From positions 1 through 21,997 of the IMG/VR virus record IMGVR_UViG_3300025699_000059: a DNA stretch of 21,997 bases. One strand, 5' to 3'. Position 1 is the first letter of the stretch; each line of letters opens with the position of its first letter. Shown piece by piece: positions 9,321-16,131 of this stretch. Origin of the DNA: a virus. The position numbers and the translations under genes were made by a program. The notes under the pieces are model-generated. The model worked only from the letters and a program-made list of their open reading frames with translations, searched no databases and was not told the DNA's origin.

Positions 9321-9524
9321 TTATGCTTTTTTGAGTTTTTTTCCCTTTTCCGAGATTTTAGGTTCGGCTGCTTGTGGCTCTTCTTGTTTTGCTTGGAGTT
9401 TAGAAAACTCGTTTTCAAGTTTATCCAAAAGAGCTACCACTGTACGGGCGTCTGATGCCTTAACGCTTACTGCCTTTACAGCTTCTGATAAGAAGTACAC
9501 TTCGGTTATGTCTAAATTTAACAT
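9321..9524 (-). CDS. Small helical protein (67 aa), possible fibre chaperone or adaptor
   Basis: Starts with ATG after an A-rich leader and ends 11 bases before the MATWKK fibre gene at 9309. The sequence is helical: LDITEVYFLSEAVKAVSVKA, then VVALLDKLENEFSKLQAK, then a Lys/Glu-rich tail ending KGKKLKKA. It appears distantly related to the neighbouring 57-aa protein: both share an L-(D/T)-x-x-E start, a central Asp, and a KL-(E/Q)-N...K end. Its placement between two fibre genes suggests a fibre assembly partner; I do not know a characterised relative. Confidence 0.75.
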   Translation of the reverse strand: MLNLDITEVYFLSEAVKAVSVKASDARTVVALLDKLENEFSKLQAKQEEPQAAEPKISEKGKKLKKA

Positions 9525-9547
9525 TGTATTTGGTTTTTAAAATGTTT

Positions 9548-9721
9548 CTATTTTGCCTTCAGTTGATTCTGAAGTTTGTTTACTACGTCGGCCAACAAAA
9601 GTACGTCCTTCCCGTCAAACTTTGTTTCGTGCAAAGTTTTTAAGATGAACGTTAACTCTTGTTGGGTCAGGGTGTCAGTGGCAATTCCACCAACATCCCT
9701 GCCCTTACCAAGAAGACCCAT
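9548..9721 (-). CDS. Very small helical protein (57 aa), relative of the next gene
   Basis: Reading the minus strand from ATG at 9721 gives MGLLGKGRDVGGIATDTLTQ, then QELTFILKTLHETKFDGKDV and LLLADVVNKLQNQLKAK before TAG at 9548-9550. The ATG shares its A with the TAA of the 390-aa fibre gene, the same TAATG junction used throughout this operon, which supports a real gene despite its size. The pattern LTxxELxFxLxxLxxxxFxGxDVxxLxxVxxKLQNxL resembles short proteins I recall next to tail genes in marine phages. Function is unknown; a fibre chaperone or a trimerisation partner is possible. Confidence 0.75.
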   Translation of the reverse strand: MGLLGKGRDVGGIATDTLTQQELTFILKTLHETKFDGKDVLLLADVVNKLQNQLKAK

Positions 9722-10893
9722 TATGCAGTTTGGATGTACAGATTAGTTCCGTCCCAACCAAGTGAACCAAGGCCACAGTCATAGTTGGTATTGAGGTCTG
9801 ACTGAGAGGTTCCAACAGCCATACCTGCAAGATAAGCAGAGTCTTTAGGGGTTCCGCCTTCAGCCTTAATCATCTGCCACTCAGAGAACGTGGCACCTGA
9901 CTCAAGGTAGTTCAGCTTGGCATCTCCAGTGTGTGTGGTCAAAGCAGAAGTGTCAACCACAAAACCTGCATTGTTTGCAGAGCCTGCCGCTGAAGCTCCA
10001 CTCGCAACCAAAATGGTCTTGTCTTCAACAAGGAGCTCAGTAGTTGACGTAGAGGTGACTTCACCTGTAACGCTCAGGTTACCAGCAATAGTAACGTTTG
10101 TATCAAACGTAGCAACTCCAGTTACATCAAGCGTTCCTGTGATGTCTGCTCCACCCGCTGATACTGTCAATCCGCCAGCGGTAACCGTGGCACCGCCAGT
10201 GGTAACCGTCAAGCCAGTAGCCGCAGTGATTGTAGTTGTTGAAGCGATACTTCCTGGAGCGGTGAAGGCGGTCGGAATACTAAACGTAACGGAATTGCTG
10301 CCTGTGGTCGTAGTAATCTGATTGGACGTTCCCGCTAAATCAAGCGTCTCACCGTTGGTGATTACCTGGGCAGTGCCCGTATCAGCAGAAATATTGAGAT
10401 CGTAACCAGAAGCAACCTGCGTATCGACATAGCTTTTAATAGCAAGAGCAGAAGCAACTGTATCGTTACTAGCGGAAACAGAGGATAGGTCTGTATCGAT
10501 TGCGATGTTAGTTGGGGTAGCTGCGATTCCTGAGCTGTTACCCATAACACTGAGTGCCGAGAGATTAGCGAGCTTAGCGAAAGTTACTTGGCTGTCTCCG
10601 ATGTGGATTGTATCGATAGAGCCATCTACATACTGATCGCTATCTACTGAGTTATCAGCCATTTTAGCTAATGTTACATTCGCATCGAGGATCTTCAGTG
10701 TGGTTACAGCGTCATTCGCGATGGTGACCGCACCACCGTTTGTGATCGTTACGTCACCACTGACATCTACGTTGTCGAAGTCTGTTCCGTCGTGAACTAA
10801 AATTTGTGCGTCAGACGCGTTAGTTATCGTAACGTCTGATAAATCTCCAACGCTTGATGTTCCTTCAAGCAGGACTTTTTTCCATGTTGCCAT
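9721..10893 (-). CDS. Tail fibre-like protein, MATWKK family with beta-roll repeats (390 aa)
   Basis: The N-terminus MATWKKVLLEGTSSVGDLSD matches the start of the 348-aa fibre at 8263-9309, with diverged codons. Residues 40-115 are repeats of the DVTITNGGAVTIANDAVTTL kind typical of cyanophage and pelagiphage fibres. Residues 221-280 hold short tandem units (TVTTGGA, TVTAGGL, TVSAGGA, DITGTLD) that suggest a beta-roll or triple-stranded shaft. TELLVEDKTILVASGASAAG at 285-304 is a motif I recall from marine T4-like phage fibres. The C-terminus (GLGSLGWDGTNLYIQTA) may be the receptor tip. It is preceded by the longest gene-to-gene gap between 2325 and 20677 (70 bases) and by an A-rich leader without Shine-Dalgarno. 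Role: adsorption, inferred. Confidence 0.87.
   Translation of the reverse strand: MATWKKVLLEGTSSVGDLSDVTITNASDAQILVHDGTDFDNVDVSGDVTITNGGAVTIANDAVTTLKILDANVTLAKMADNSVDSDQYVDGSIDTIHIGDSQVTFAKLANLSALSVMGNSSGIAATPTNIAIDTDLSSVSASNDTVASALAIKSYVDTQVASGYDLNISADTGTAQVITNGETLDLAGTSNQITTTTGSNSVTFSIPTAFTAPGSIASTTTITAATGLTVTTGGATVTAGGLTVSAGGADITGTLDVTGVATFDTNVTIAGNLSVTGEVTSTSTTELLVEDKTILVASGASAAGSANNAGFVVDTSALTTHTGDAKLNYLESGATFSEWQMIKAEGGTPKDSAYLAGMAVGTSQSDLNTNYDCGLGSLGWDGTNLYIQTA
10144..10233 (-). repeat. 21-bp in-frame tandem repeats in a fibre gene
   Basis: The DNA gccagYggtaaccgt occurs at 10174-10188 and again at 10195-10209, a 21-base period that encodes a 7-residue unit (T-V-T/S-T/A-G-G-A/L). More diverged copies flank it within residues 221-250 of the 390-aa protein. 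The stretch is locally G/C-rich: 37 of the 60 bases from 10141. Such repeats can change fibre length by slippage or recombination. Confidence 0.7.
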
Positions 10894-10943
10894 GATATTT
10901 TGTTTTTAAATTTATAAATTTTTACTTTTTCGAAAAGTTGTTG

Positions 10944-10978
10944 TAAATATATAAAATATTCTGTTAGGTTACACCAAA
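10944..10978 (-). promoter_or_regulatory. Weak candidate Bacteroidetes-type promoter before the 390-aa fibre gene
   Basis: The 70-base gap 10894-10963 is very A/T-rich. On the minus strand it holds TATATTTA (10944-10951), one mismatch from the Bacteroidetes -7 consensus TAnnTTTG, with TTTG (10975-10978) 23 bases upstream, near the accepted -33 spacing. In DNA this A/T-rich such a match can arise by chance. The gap also contains a 14-base palindrome aaatttataaattt (10909-10922) and a weak A/T hairpin (acttttt cg aaaagt). The gap could equally be an A-rich translation leader only. Confidence 0.2.
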
Positions 10979-11437
10979 GAATAAATTATCATTATCATCT
11001 GCATACATACCCCCAGCAAAGGCTGCGGGAGGTGATGCAACAGGGAATTGTTTAAATTCTACAACTCCATCAAGATTAACGTGCCCAGTACCATTAGGGG
11101 TAAATACTATATCCCCATTACTTACTGACACGATTGATTGTCCGTTAACATCTAAATCACCCCCTAGTTGAGGTGTTAGATCTTCGACTACGTTATCTAA
11201 TCCGCTACCACTTCCTACCTCTGTCCAGTTATTTGCATCTGTCCAGGTTCCACCTTGAAACACATATGCTGCAGTACCTACAATAGCAAGAAAGCCATCT
11301 ACCTGTAAGTTTGCGTCAAGGTCGTCTCTTTCTGTGGTATTATCAAAGAATCCAAACCCCTTAATTTGATTCCCAGTCGCATCTAGAATAGGAGCATTGG
11401 CATTGTTGTGCGATACTGGTCCTGGAAAAATTGGCAT
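10964..11437 (-). CDS. Short tail fibre-like protein (157 aa)
   Basis: Residues 1-75 (MPIFPGPVSHNNANAPILDA; ERDDLDANLQVDGFLAIVG; YVFQGGTW) look like an N-terminal domain found in marine phage fibre proteins. Residues 75-99 (GSGSGLDNVVEDLTPQLGGD then LDVNGQ) are the same module as in the 348-aa fibre at residues 137-162. It is followed by SNGDIVFTPNGTGHVNLDG, a widespread fibre motif. The protein ends soon after in GGMYADDNDNLFFGVT, so it lacks the long shaft and tip of the other fibres; it may be a short fibre, an adaptor, or the remnant base of a longer one. Its ATG shares one base with the stop of the 456-aa gene. Confidence 0.82.
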   Translation of the reverse strand: MPIFPGPVSHNNANAPILDATGNQIKGFGFFDNTTERDDLDANLQVDGFLAIVGTAAYVFQGGTWTDANNWTEVGSGSGLDNVVEDLTPQLGGDLDVNGQSIVSVSNGDIVFTPNGTGHVNLDGVVEFKQFPVASPPAAFAGGMYADDNDNLFFGVT

Positions 11438-12807
11438 TAGAAGTCAATAGTTAAGAGTTGAGTAGGATTTGAATGAGAGAAGGCTTGGTCGTAGGTGCTT
11501 CTGTAGAATCGGTAGGATGCTGTTATTCCATAGTCGTTGGTAATATTGTAATCTACTGGTGATTGAAAATCAGACAGTACGTTAGTTGAACCGTCTAATA
11601 GTATTTGGGTTAAGTTGCCCCAACTTGCTGGATATGCTATCCAGGTGTAGTTTAAAGCTGTATTCATTGCAGAAGTTGCAGAGATAGTAAGATTACTTGT
11701 ATTTCTTATATTATTGTACCCATCAGTAATCAGGGCCCATAATGTTGCTGCTTCTGAATCTGAGGTTATTGAGCTGGTTGAGTGTGCTCCCACACGAACT
11801 CTGTATTGCCAGCTAAATCCTCTTGAGACGCTATTTCTAATTACATTACTCCCACCTCCAGAGTCTACTACTGTAAGCCTGTACTGTGTACTAGACTCAT
11901 TCCCGGGGTCTAGTGTAACTACAGTTGCAAGAGTTGCCTGAAGAGCATCGTCTGCAAATCCACTTTCTATCAGAGTGCTGCCTCCTTGTACAAAGTTGAC
12001 ACTGTTGTCTGTAGTCTGCGTCGGATCTCCTACGTTGTAGTTAAATCCATATATTTTAACTCCTCTCCCTATCTCCAATACAGCGCCTACACTAGTAGTA
12101 GGGCTGCCATATGTAGAAGAAGTACTTTCAAGTGCAGCACTAAAGCTTGAGAATGTAATATTAGTTAGGTTATACTTTTCTAATATGTCTCTAACTACCT
12201 GTTCTAATGATGTCCCAGATGCTATTGGGCTGCTCATATGAGAGAATGCGGCATCTCCGTTTGTAATAGTTATTGTTGAGCCTAATGTTGCACCTGTGTC
12301 CGGGAAGTCTACATTTTCCCATAATGATGTGCTGTTATTGTACTGCAGTATTTGGTCATCTGTTGGACTTGTAACAGTTACATCATCTAAGTCATTAAGG
12401 TTTTCGACATCTCTAGGTACTGCATCTGATGCAGATTCCCAGACATACCCGTCGGCTGTTGTATACTTTAAGAGTGTGTTGTTTGTTGGACTAGGAACAT
12501 CTTGCAGATCCTCCAGGTCGTGTGGAGATGTTGCAAAAAATGCATTGAGTGCGGTTACTGTAGCTGCTGCAGTTACGCCCCACACTGTCCCACTGGTGTC
12601 TTTGTAGATATCACCGTGTGGAAGAGCACTAAATACTGTAGCATCAGTAACCTCATCTTTAAGGTCTACCGCTCCTACTCGTTCTGATGCAGATAAACCT
12701 CTGGGCAAGAATCGTCTAGTACCCAAAGAAGTTGTTAAGTCCTCTGAGTCCACTGTAATAACTACATGGTTACCACCTTCATTTTTTACAATGTACTTAC
12801 TAGCCAT
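11437..12807 (-). CDS. Tail fibre-like protein with LxDLxDV repeats (456 aa)
   Basis: Residues 98-126 and 137-168 are two copies of a fibre repeat: DLEDLQDVPSP..LLKY...YVWESAS and NLNDLDDVTVTSP..QILQYNN...LWENV. The L-x-D-L-x-D-V opening and the Q-I/L-L-x-Y core are familiar from phage tail fibres. The rest (about 170-456) is Ser/Thr/Asn-rich and beta-like, with NYTWIAYPASWGNLTQILLD and YGITASYRFYRSTYDQAF near the end, a C-terminal type I recall in marine phage appendage proteins. No Cys-rich or enzymatic motif. It lies directly after the second ring-type adaptor gene, sharing one base with its stop, so it may attach to that ring. Host binding is inferred. Confidence 0.82.
   Translation of the reverse strand: MASKYIVKNEGGNHVVITVDSEDLTTSLGTRRFLPRGLSASERVGAVDLKDEVTDATVFSALPHGDIYKDTSGTVWGVTAAATVTALNAFFATSPHDLEDLQDVPSPTNNTLLKYTTADGYVWESASDAVPRDVENLNDLDDVTVTSPTDDQILQYNNSTSLWENVDFPDTGATLGSTITITNGDAAFSHMSSPIASGTSLEQVVRDILEKYNLTNITFSSFSAALESTSSTYGSPTTSVGAVLEIGRGVKIYGFNYNVGDPTQTTDNSVNFVQGGSTLIESGFADDALQATLATVVTLDPGNESSTQYRLTVVDSGGGSNVIRNSVSRGFSWQYRVRVGAHSTSSITSDSEAATLWALITDGYNNIRNTSNLTISATSAMNTALNYTWIAYPASWGNLTQILLDGSTNVLSDFQSPVDYNITNDYGITASYRFYRSTYDQAFSHSNPTQLLTIDF
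12304..12516 (-). repeat. Two diverged copies of a roughly 30-residue fibre repeat
   Basis: Protein-level repeat within the 456-aa fibre gene (residues 98-126 and 137-168). The copies share the pattern (D/N)L-x-D-L-x-D-V-x-x-x-x-P-T-(N/D)-(N/D)-x-(I/L)-L-x-Y-x-x-x-x-x-x-W-E. The DNA has diverged, so recent tandem duplication is unlikely. Confidence 0.65.
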
Positions 12808-14198
12808 TACTCAATTTTCAATGTTCCTGCTGACATCTTTATAGCTGTAATTACTGGGTTATTTGTTTGTGTTGGAATTCTAACAAACACTGTTGCAGAT
12901 TGTATGCTGCCTACCAATGAAGTTTCGTCTCCCTGTATAGTGTTACTCAGCGAAGCAAGTTGATATGTAGTATCCCCAATGATTGTTTCTTGCCCAGTCT
13001 CATTGTTTACCATAACAACCTCTACTTCCAAAGGACCACTTACACCAAAACTTGTAAACAAGTTAATTGTATAAGCATATGTAATAGTCATAGAAGATGC
13101 AAGACCTGTCACTAACCAGCTATCCGCCCCATATGTGATTGTTGAGGTTCCAAGTACAAAGCTGTACCCATCACTTGGAGGATTGAGCAGCTTGTAGATT
13201 GTGTCGTTACCTGCAGGTATTGATGCAAGTTGATTTGTATTTGAGGTCCAAGCAACGCTAGTAGTCTTACGTGTAAGATTTGTAGAGGACGCTTTAGTTG
13301 GGACACCGTTGGATATAGGCATATTATCCACCATATACTTGTACTTGTCTCTGCTAAGAGATTCTCTTTGATTAAGACCTGCAAAGCCTTCTGCGTGTCT
13401 ATTGATGTTTGGAATGAGCCTAACCCACTGATCCATAAAGGATTCATATGCATCAATATCTGGATAGTTAGCTGCATTTCTAGCTTGAGTGCAGTAGTAC
13501 TTCCATTGCATTTCTGCAAACTCATATCCTATCCCGTTCTGGGATGGGGTCATATTGCCAAGCAACATCTTTTTGTATACGTACCAGAACATAGCCTCTT
13601 TAAATGAGATGTCGTCTGGGACTAGAGGGAAGCATTCATCATCTACTGGAAATGCCATGTAGCTAATGCAAACTTTGCCCTGAGAAAAGGATGCCTTAAG
13701 CTTGTCTGCTTCTGTGTAGTAGCATCTAAATGGGAGGTTATTGTCATTGATGCAGTCCGGGCAGTCTACTGTTTTAGGGAAACTTGTTCGGCACTTATTA
13801 AGTACAGTCATGTTATCTGCTCCGGCCAGTTGGTTCTCTAAAACCTGCAGTCTAGAGTTTATCTCATTAAGAGTATAGTTGTAGGAAGCCCCACCATTTA
13901 CAATGGCGTCTATTCGCTCTAAAAGGGTATCCATCTGCTGTGAGATGATTACCCCTTCTTCTGTTTCGTTTAGTGCTACTTGATTGATATAGTACAGATC
14001 GTTTGGGAGAGCTGCTTTGTAATCTTTTACTGTAAGCACACATGTTTTTATCTCTAGCTGTGGTGCTGCTCCTATATGCTCCAGCGCTTCTCCCATCCAT
14101 TCAATAGCGTCATCAACCCAGTTGTCAGTATTGGGATTGATGTCTCGGAATATCTTGCGGATAACGACCTTACTAGATATTGTCTTATATATTGCCAT
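12807..14198 (-). CDS. Ring/adaptor-type tail protein with beta-rich C-terminal extension (463 aa)
   Basis: The N-terminus MAIYKTISSKVVIRKIFRDI followed by WVDDAIEWMGEALEHIGA recalls a structural protein conserved in crAss-like and Cellulophaga-type podophages, considered part of the ring stack between portal and tail tip. Residues 87-125 are a likely coiled coil (QQMDTLLERIDAIV; LNEINSRLQVLENQL). Cysteines at 136, 146, 149 and 159 (CPDC at 146-149) could bind metal. Residues 198-270 hold a helical block (FKEAMFWYVYKKMLLGNM; YESFMDQWVRLIPN). From about 300 to the end the sequence changes to Ser/Thr-rich beta strands, looking like an added domain. Its start lies 14 bases inside the end of the 160-aa gene. 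The recalled family match needs a profile search; the structural role in the virion is fairly secure from context. Confidence 0.78.
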   Translation of the reverse strand: MAIYKTISSKVVIRKIFRDINPNTDNWVDDAIEWMGEALEHIGAAPQLEIKTCVLTVKDYKAALPNDLYYINQVALNETEEGVIISQQMDTLLERIDAIVNGGASYNYTLNEINSRLQVLENQLAGADNMTVLNKCRTSFPKTVDCPDCINDNNLPFRCYYTEADKLKASFSQGKVCISYMAFPVDDECFPLVPDDISFKEAMFWYVYKKMLLGNMTPSQNGIGYEFAEMQWKYYCTQARNAANYPDIDAYESFMDQWVRLIPNINRHAEGFAGLNQRESLSRDKYKYMVDNMPISNGVPTKASSTNLTRKTTSVAWTSNTNQLASIPAGNDTIYKLLNPPSDGYSFVLGTSTITYGADSWLVTGLASSMTITYAYTINLFTSFGVSGPLEVEVVMVNNETGQETIIGDTTYQLASLSNTIQGDETSLVGSIQSATVFVRIPTQTNNPVITAIKMSAGTLKIE

Positions 14199-14667
14199 GC
14201 TTCTTGAATCTGAGGTATGCTAGTTCGTCTTCTTTTAGTAGCTTAGTTAGCTTTTCTTTGTTCCCTTTAATTCCACGGGTCGGGGTAAACCTGTATGCAG
14301 TCTTGTTTGGGATCTTGCATCTATGCTTCTCCCAATGGTATTTACAGTACCATGGATCGGTGTAGTATATAAACCACTTCTCTCCATCAGGGTTGTCTTC
14401 TGAATACAATGTTTTGCCTTCAGCCAACAACTCCTGTTTGTACTTGTTACTCTCCCACCAATCTATTGTAGGCTTGGACGGATTGCGTTCAATCCTACGA
14501 ATAGAAAGGTTGGAAAGATTGTTTTTCATATTAAATACATCACCCTCAAGGACACCCTCTATAACTTCTATGTTGAACTTTTCGCAGATTTCCTTAAACA
14601 ATTTCTTGCTTATAGGCTCTGCTACAGATTTTGCATAGCTGTTATATATGTCCTTGAACGTGTGCAT
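14185..14667 (-). CDS. Conserved phage hypothetical protein (160 aa)
   Basis: A soluble, charged protein without a signal peptide. Visible blocks: MHTFKDIYNSYAKSVAEPIS; FKEICEKFNIEVIEGVLEGD; LSNLSIRRIER; IDWWESNKYKQELLAEGK; KWFIYYTDPWYCKYHWEKHR; YRFTPTRGIKGNKEKLTKLL. I recall similar proteins (IDW-x-x-S...K, then a W/Y-rich block and a Y-x-F-x-P-T-R-G end) beside ring-protein genes in Bacteroidetes podophages, but no function. The Lys/Arg-rich C-terminal half would suit nucleic-acid or virion contact. It is coupled on both sides: its ATG shares the A of the upstream stop, and its own stop lies 14 bases past the next start. Confidence 0.75.
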   Translation of the reverse strand: MHTFKDIYNSYAKSVAEPISKKLFKEICEKFNIEVIEGVLEGDVFNMKNNLSNLSIRRIERNPSKPTIDWWESNKYKQELLAEGKTLYSEDNPDGEKWFIYYTDPWYCKYHWEKHRCKIPNKTAYRFTPTRGIKGNKEKLTKLLKEDELAYLRFKKHGNI

Positions 14668-15614
14668 TACTTGCGGTTACGCTTTTTGCCTTTGAGTCGA
14701 CCTTTAAGTACATCTGCAAAGGTTACTTTTCCGTCTCCGTTAAGGTCTGGGAATCCACCTTTATTCATGTACTTACCGCCCATGCCATACTTCATGCCGC
14801 CCATCATCATACCTCTTGATTTGAGATCCTTTTCCAATTTACGGCGGAGTCTTGCATCTTCTTTCTTCACTTTCTTTACAAGTCTATCCATCTTTTTAGA
14901 TGTAGATTTTGTAGCTGGAGCAGAGGTTCTGCGATCTGCTGGCTTTGCAGATTGCAGCTCTTTCTTTATTGCATTCTCTTTAGCTACAGCACCCATACCT
15001 GAACCCCCACTAGGAGTTTTAGTAGGTGTAGGCTTTTTAGCAGCAGGCTTAGCTGCTGGTTTTGCTGGAGTTTTAACTTTAAGCGTAGGCTTAATTGTGT
15101 TCTTAGCAGCCGGTCTAGGTTTTGGTTTGCTTACAGATTGATTCTCGTTACGCATAGGTCCTTTGTTGTATGCTTTGTTAATCTGATTCTGCACTCTATT
15201 ATAATCATCAGATCCTTTAGCATACTTTTTACGCTCAGCAATCAGCTTATCCAAGTTAGGGTTACGCTTCTTTGCGTATGCATATGTACCTGGTTTTGGT
15301 CCAGTAGAAGTTGGGCCTGGAGCATTACTTAATTCTTTAAGCTTACTTCCTACTTGAGGTTTTGCACCACCCCCAGTTCCTTGGGGAGTGTTTTGTTTTG
15401 CTTGTCTGCTAGGGCCTCTTTGTGCTGCTGCTGCTTTTGAAGCTTCTTCTGCTTCGATTCTATCAGCTGCAGCCTTTGCTTTTTTTGCGTTCTCCATCTG
15501 CCGAGCTACAGGACCAGCAGCTTCGTACTTACCTTTTTTCATGCCCCCAAACGTGAGCGCTTTATTTGGTTCCAAGAAGCTGCCTTTCTTGTACATTCTT
15601 TTTTTATTTGCCAT
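14667..15614 (-). CDS. Lys/Ala/Pro-rich basic virion-like protein ending in an EF-hand/dockerin-type loop (315 aa)
   Basis: I chose ATG at 15614 (MANKKRMYKKGSF); the frame extends to a TTG at 15632, but that would overlap the upstream gene, and the ATG sits 7 bases after its stop. Residues 35-270 are low-complexity and strongly basic (KKAKAAADRIEAEEASKAAA; KPAAKPAAKKPTPTKTP; RLVKKVKKEDARLRRKLEK). A Met/Gly/Lys segment (MMMGGMKYGMGGKYMNKGG) leads into FPDLNGDGKVTFADVLKGR. This matches a calcium-binding loop: D290, N292, D294, K296 (backbone), T298 and D301 occupy positions 1, 3, 5, 7, 9 and 12, with Gly at 6. Similar MYKKG...F-P-D-L-N-x-D-G-K-V endings recur, from memory, in marine phage virion proteins. 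It may bind DNA or serve as an internal or scaffold-like protein; function unknown. Confidence 0.8.
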   Translation of the reverse strand: MANKKRMYKKGSFLEPNKALTFGGMKKGKYEAAGPVARQMENAKKAKAAADRIEAEEASKAAAAQRGPSRQAKQNTPQGTGGGAKPQVGSKLKELSNAPGPTSTGPKPGTYAYAKKRNPNLDKLIAERKKYAKGSDDYNRVQNQINKAYNKGPMRNENQSVSKPKPRPAAKNTIKPTLKVKTPAKPAAKPAAKKPTPTKTPSGGSGMGAVAKENAIKKELQSAKPADRRTSAPATKSTSKKMDRLVKKVKKEDARLRRKLEKDLKSRGMMMGGMKYGMGGKYMNKGGFPDLNGDGKVTFADVLKGRLKGKKRNRK

Positions 15615-15621
15615 AATAGTA

Positions 15622-15840
15622 TTAGTTGTCAATTTGTTTTCTGGCTAGTAGAAGTTTAATCTCAGCAACGTCTTCAGCCAGTTTCTTCAACATTGCAGTT
15701 ATTTCATCACTTTTAAGCTCCATAGCTTTTACTCTGCTTTTTAATGTTGCGTAGTCGCTTTGGTGTTTTATCCAAACACCTACAAGAGAACCTGCCACCA
15801 GCAGAAACTCAAAATGTGATATGTTTTCCATTAAGTCCAT
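15622..15840 (-). CDS. Small membrane-anchored coiled-coil protein (72 aa)
   Basis: Residues about 9-25 (HFEFLLVAGSLVGVWIKH) form one short hydrophobic segment; residues 28-68 (DYATLKSRVKAMELKSDEIT; LKKLAEDVAEIKLLLARKQ) are a probable coiled coil with Leu/Val heptads. This shape is shared by small lysis-related proteins (XhlA-like and spanin-like) and by other phage membrane proteins. There is no lipobox. No endolysin or second holin candidate lies nearby, so lysis is only one possibility; a virion membrane contact is another. The next gene starts 7 bases after its stop. Confidence 0.72.
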   Translation of the reverse strand: MDLMENISHFEFLLVAGSLVGVWIKHQSDYATLKSRVKAMELKSDEITAMLKKLAEDVAEIKLLLARKQIDN

Positions 15841-15851
15841 TATCGGGGTTG

Positions 15852-16130
15852 TTATTTACAACGGCACCTCCACTTTCGTAGTGCCTTATTTATTCTAGAG
15901 TTAGGGTCATTTGCTGTTTTTGAGCTGGTTCTGCTTTTTTTCATACCACACATACGGGAACAGAAAGACTTTCTTCTGGCTTTCCTTTTTCCAGTGGGAT
16001 TCTTTTCGGTTACAGCCGCAGACAGTTCACTTCCGGGGTTAGCTCTTCTGTAAGATGCTATCCCACGTTTGTTAAGGCCTCCGCTTGCGCTCTGACCCTC
16101 TTTGCGTGTCCATGCTGCCGATTTAGCCAT
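15852..16130 (-). CDS. DUF6321-like small basic protein (92 aa)
   Basis: MAKSAAWTRKEGQSASGGLN then KRGIASYRRANPGSELSAAV, KARRKSFCSRMCGMKKSR and ALRKWRC match, from memory, a family of short phage proteins (AWxRKEGxxxxGGLNxKGxxSYRRxNPGSxLxxAV...RRKSFCxRMxGMK...ALRKWxC) common in marine myo- and podophages; I believe it is called DUF6321. The family has no established function. The protein is strongly basic and Cys-containing, so DNA or RNA binding or metal binding is possible. Its ATG lies 1 base after the stop of the ring-type gene at 16132. Length is about usual for the family as I recall it. Confidence 0.82.
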   Translation of the reverse strand: MAKSAAWTRKEGQSASGGLNKRGIASYRRANPGSELSAAVTEKNPTGKRKARRKSFCSRMCGMKKSRTSSKTANDPNSRINKALRKWRCRCK

Positions 16131-16131
16131 C

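Noticed and set aside
9917-10321. 134-residue plus-strand open frame of Val/Ala/Pro-rich sequence
   Set aside because: It is the antisense of the Thr/Gly/Ala repeats of the 390-aa fibre; it has no independent context and all other genes run on the minus strand.
13112-13525. 137-residue minus-strand frame inside the 463-aa gene
   Set aside because: Out-of-frame shadow of a well-supported gene, with no coupled start or recognisable composition.
14662-15141. 159-residue plus-strand open frame with hydrophobic runs
   Set aside because: Antisense shadow of the Lys/Ala-rich gene at 14667-15614, whose lysine codons read as Phe/Leu on the other strand.
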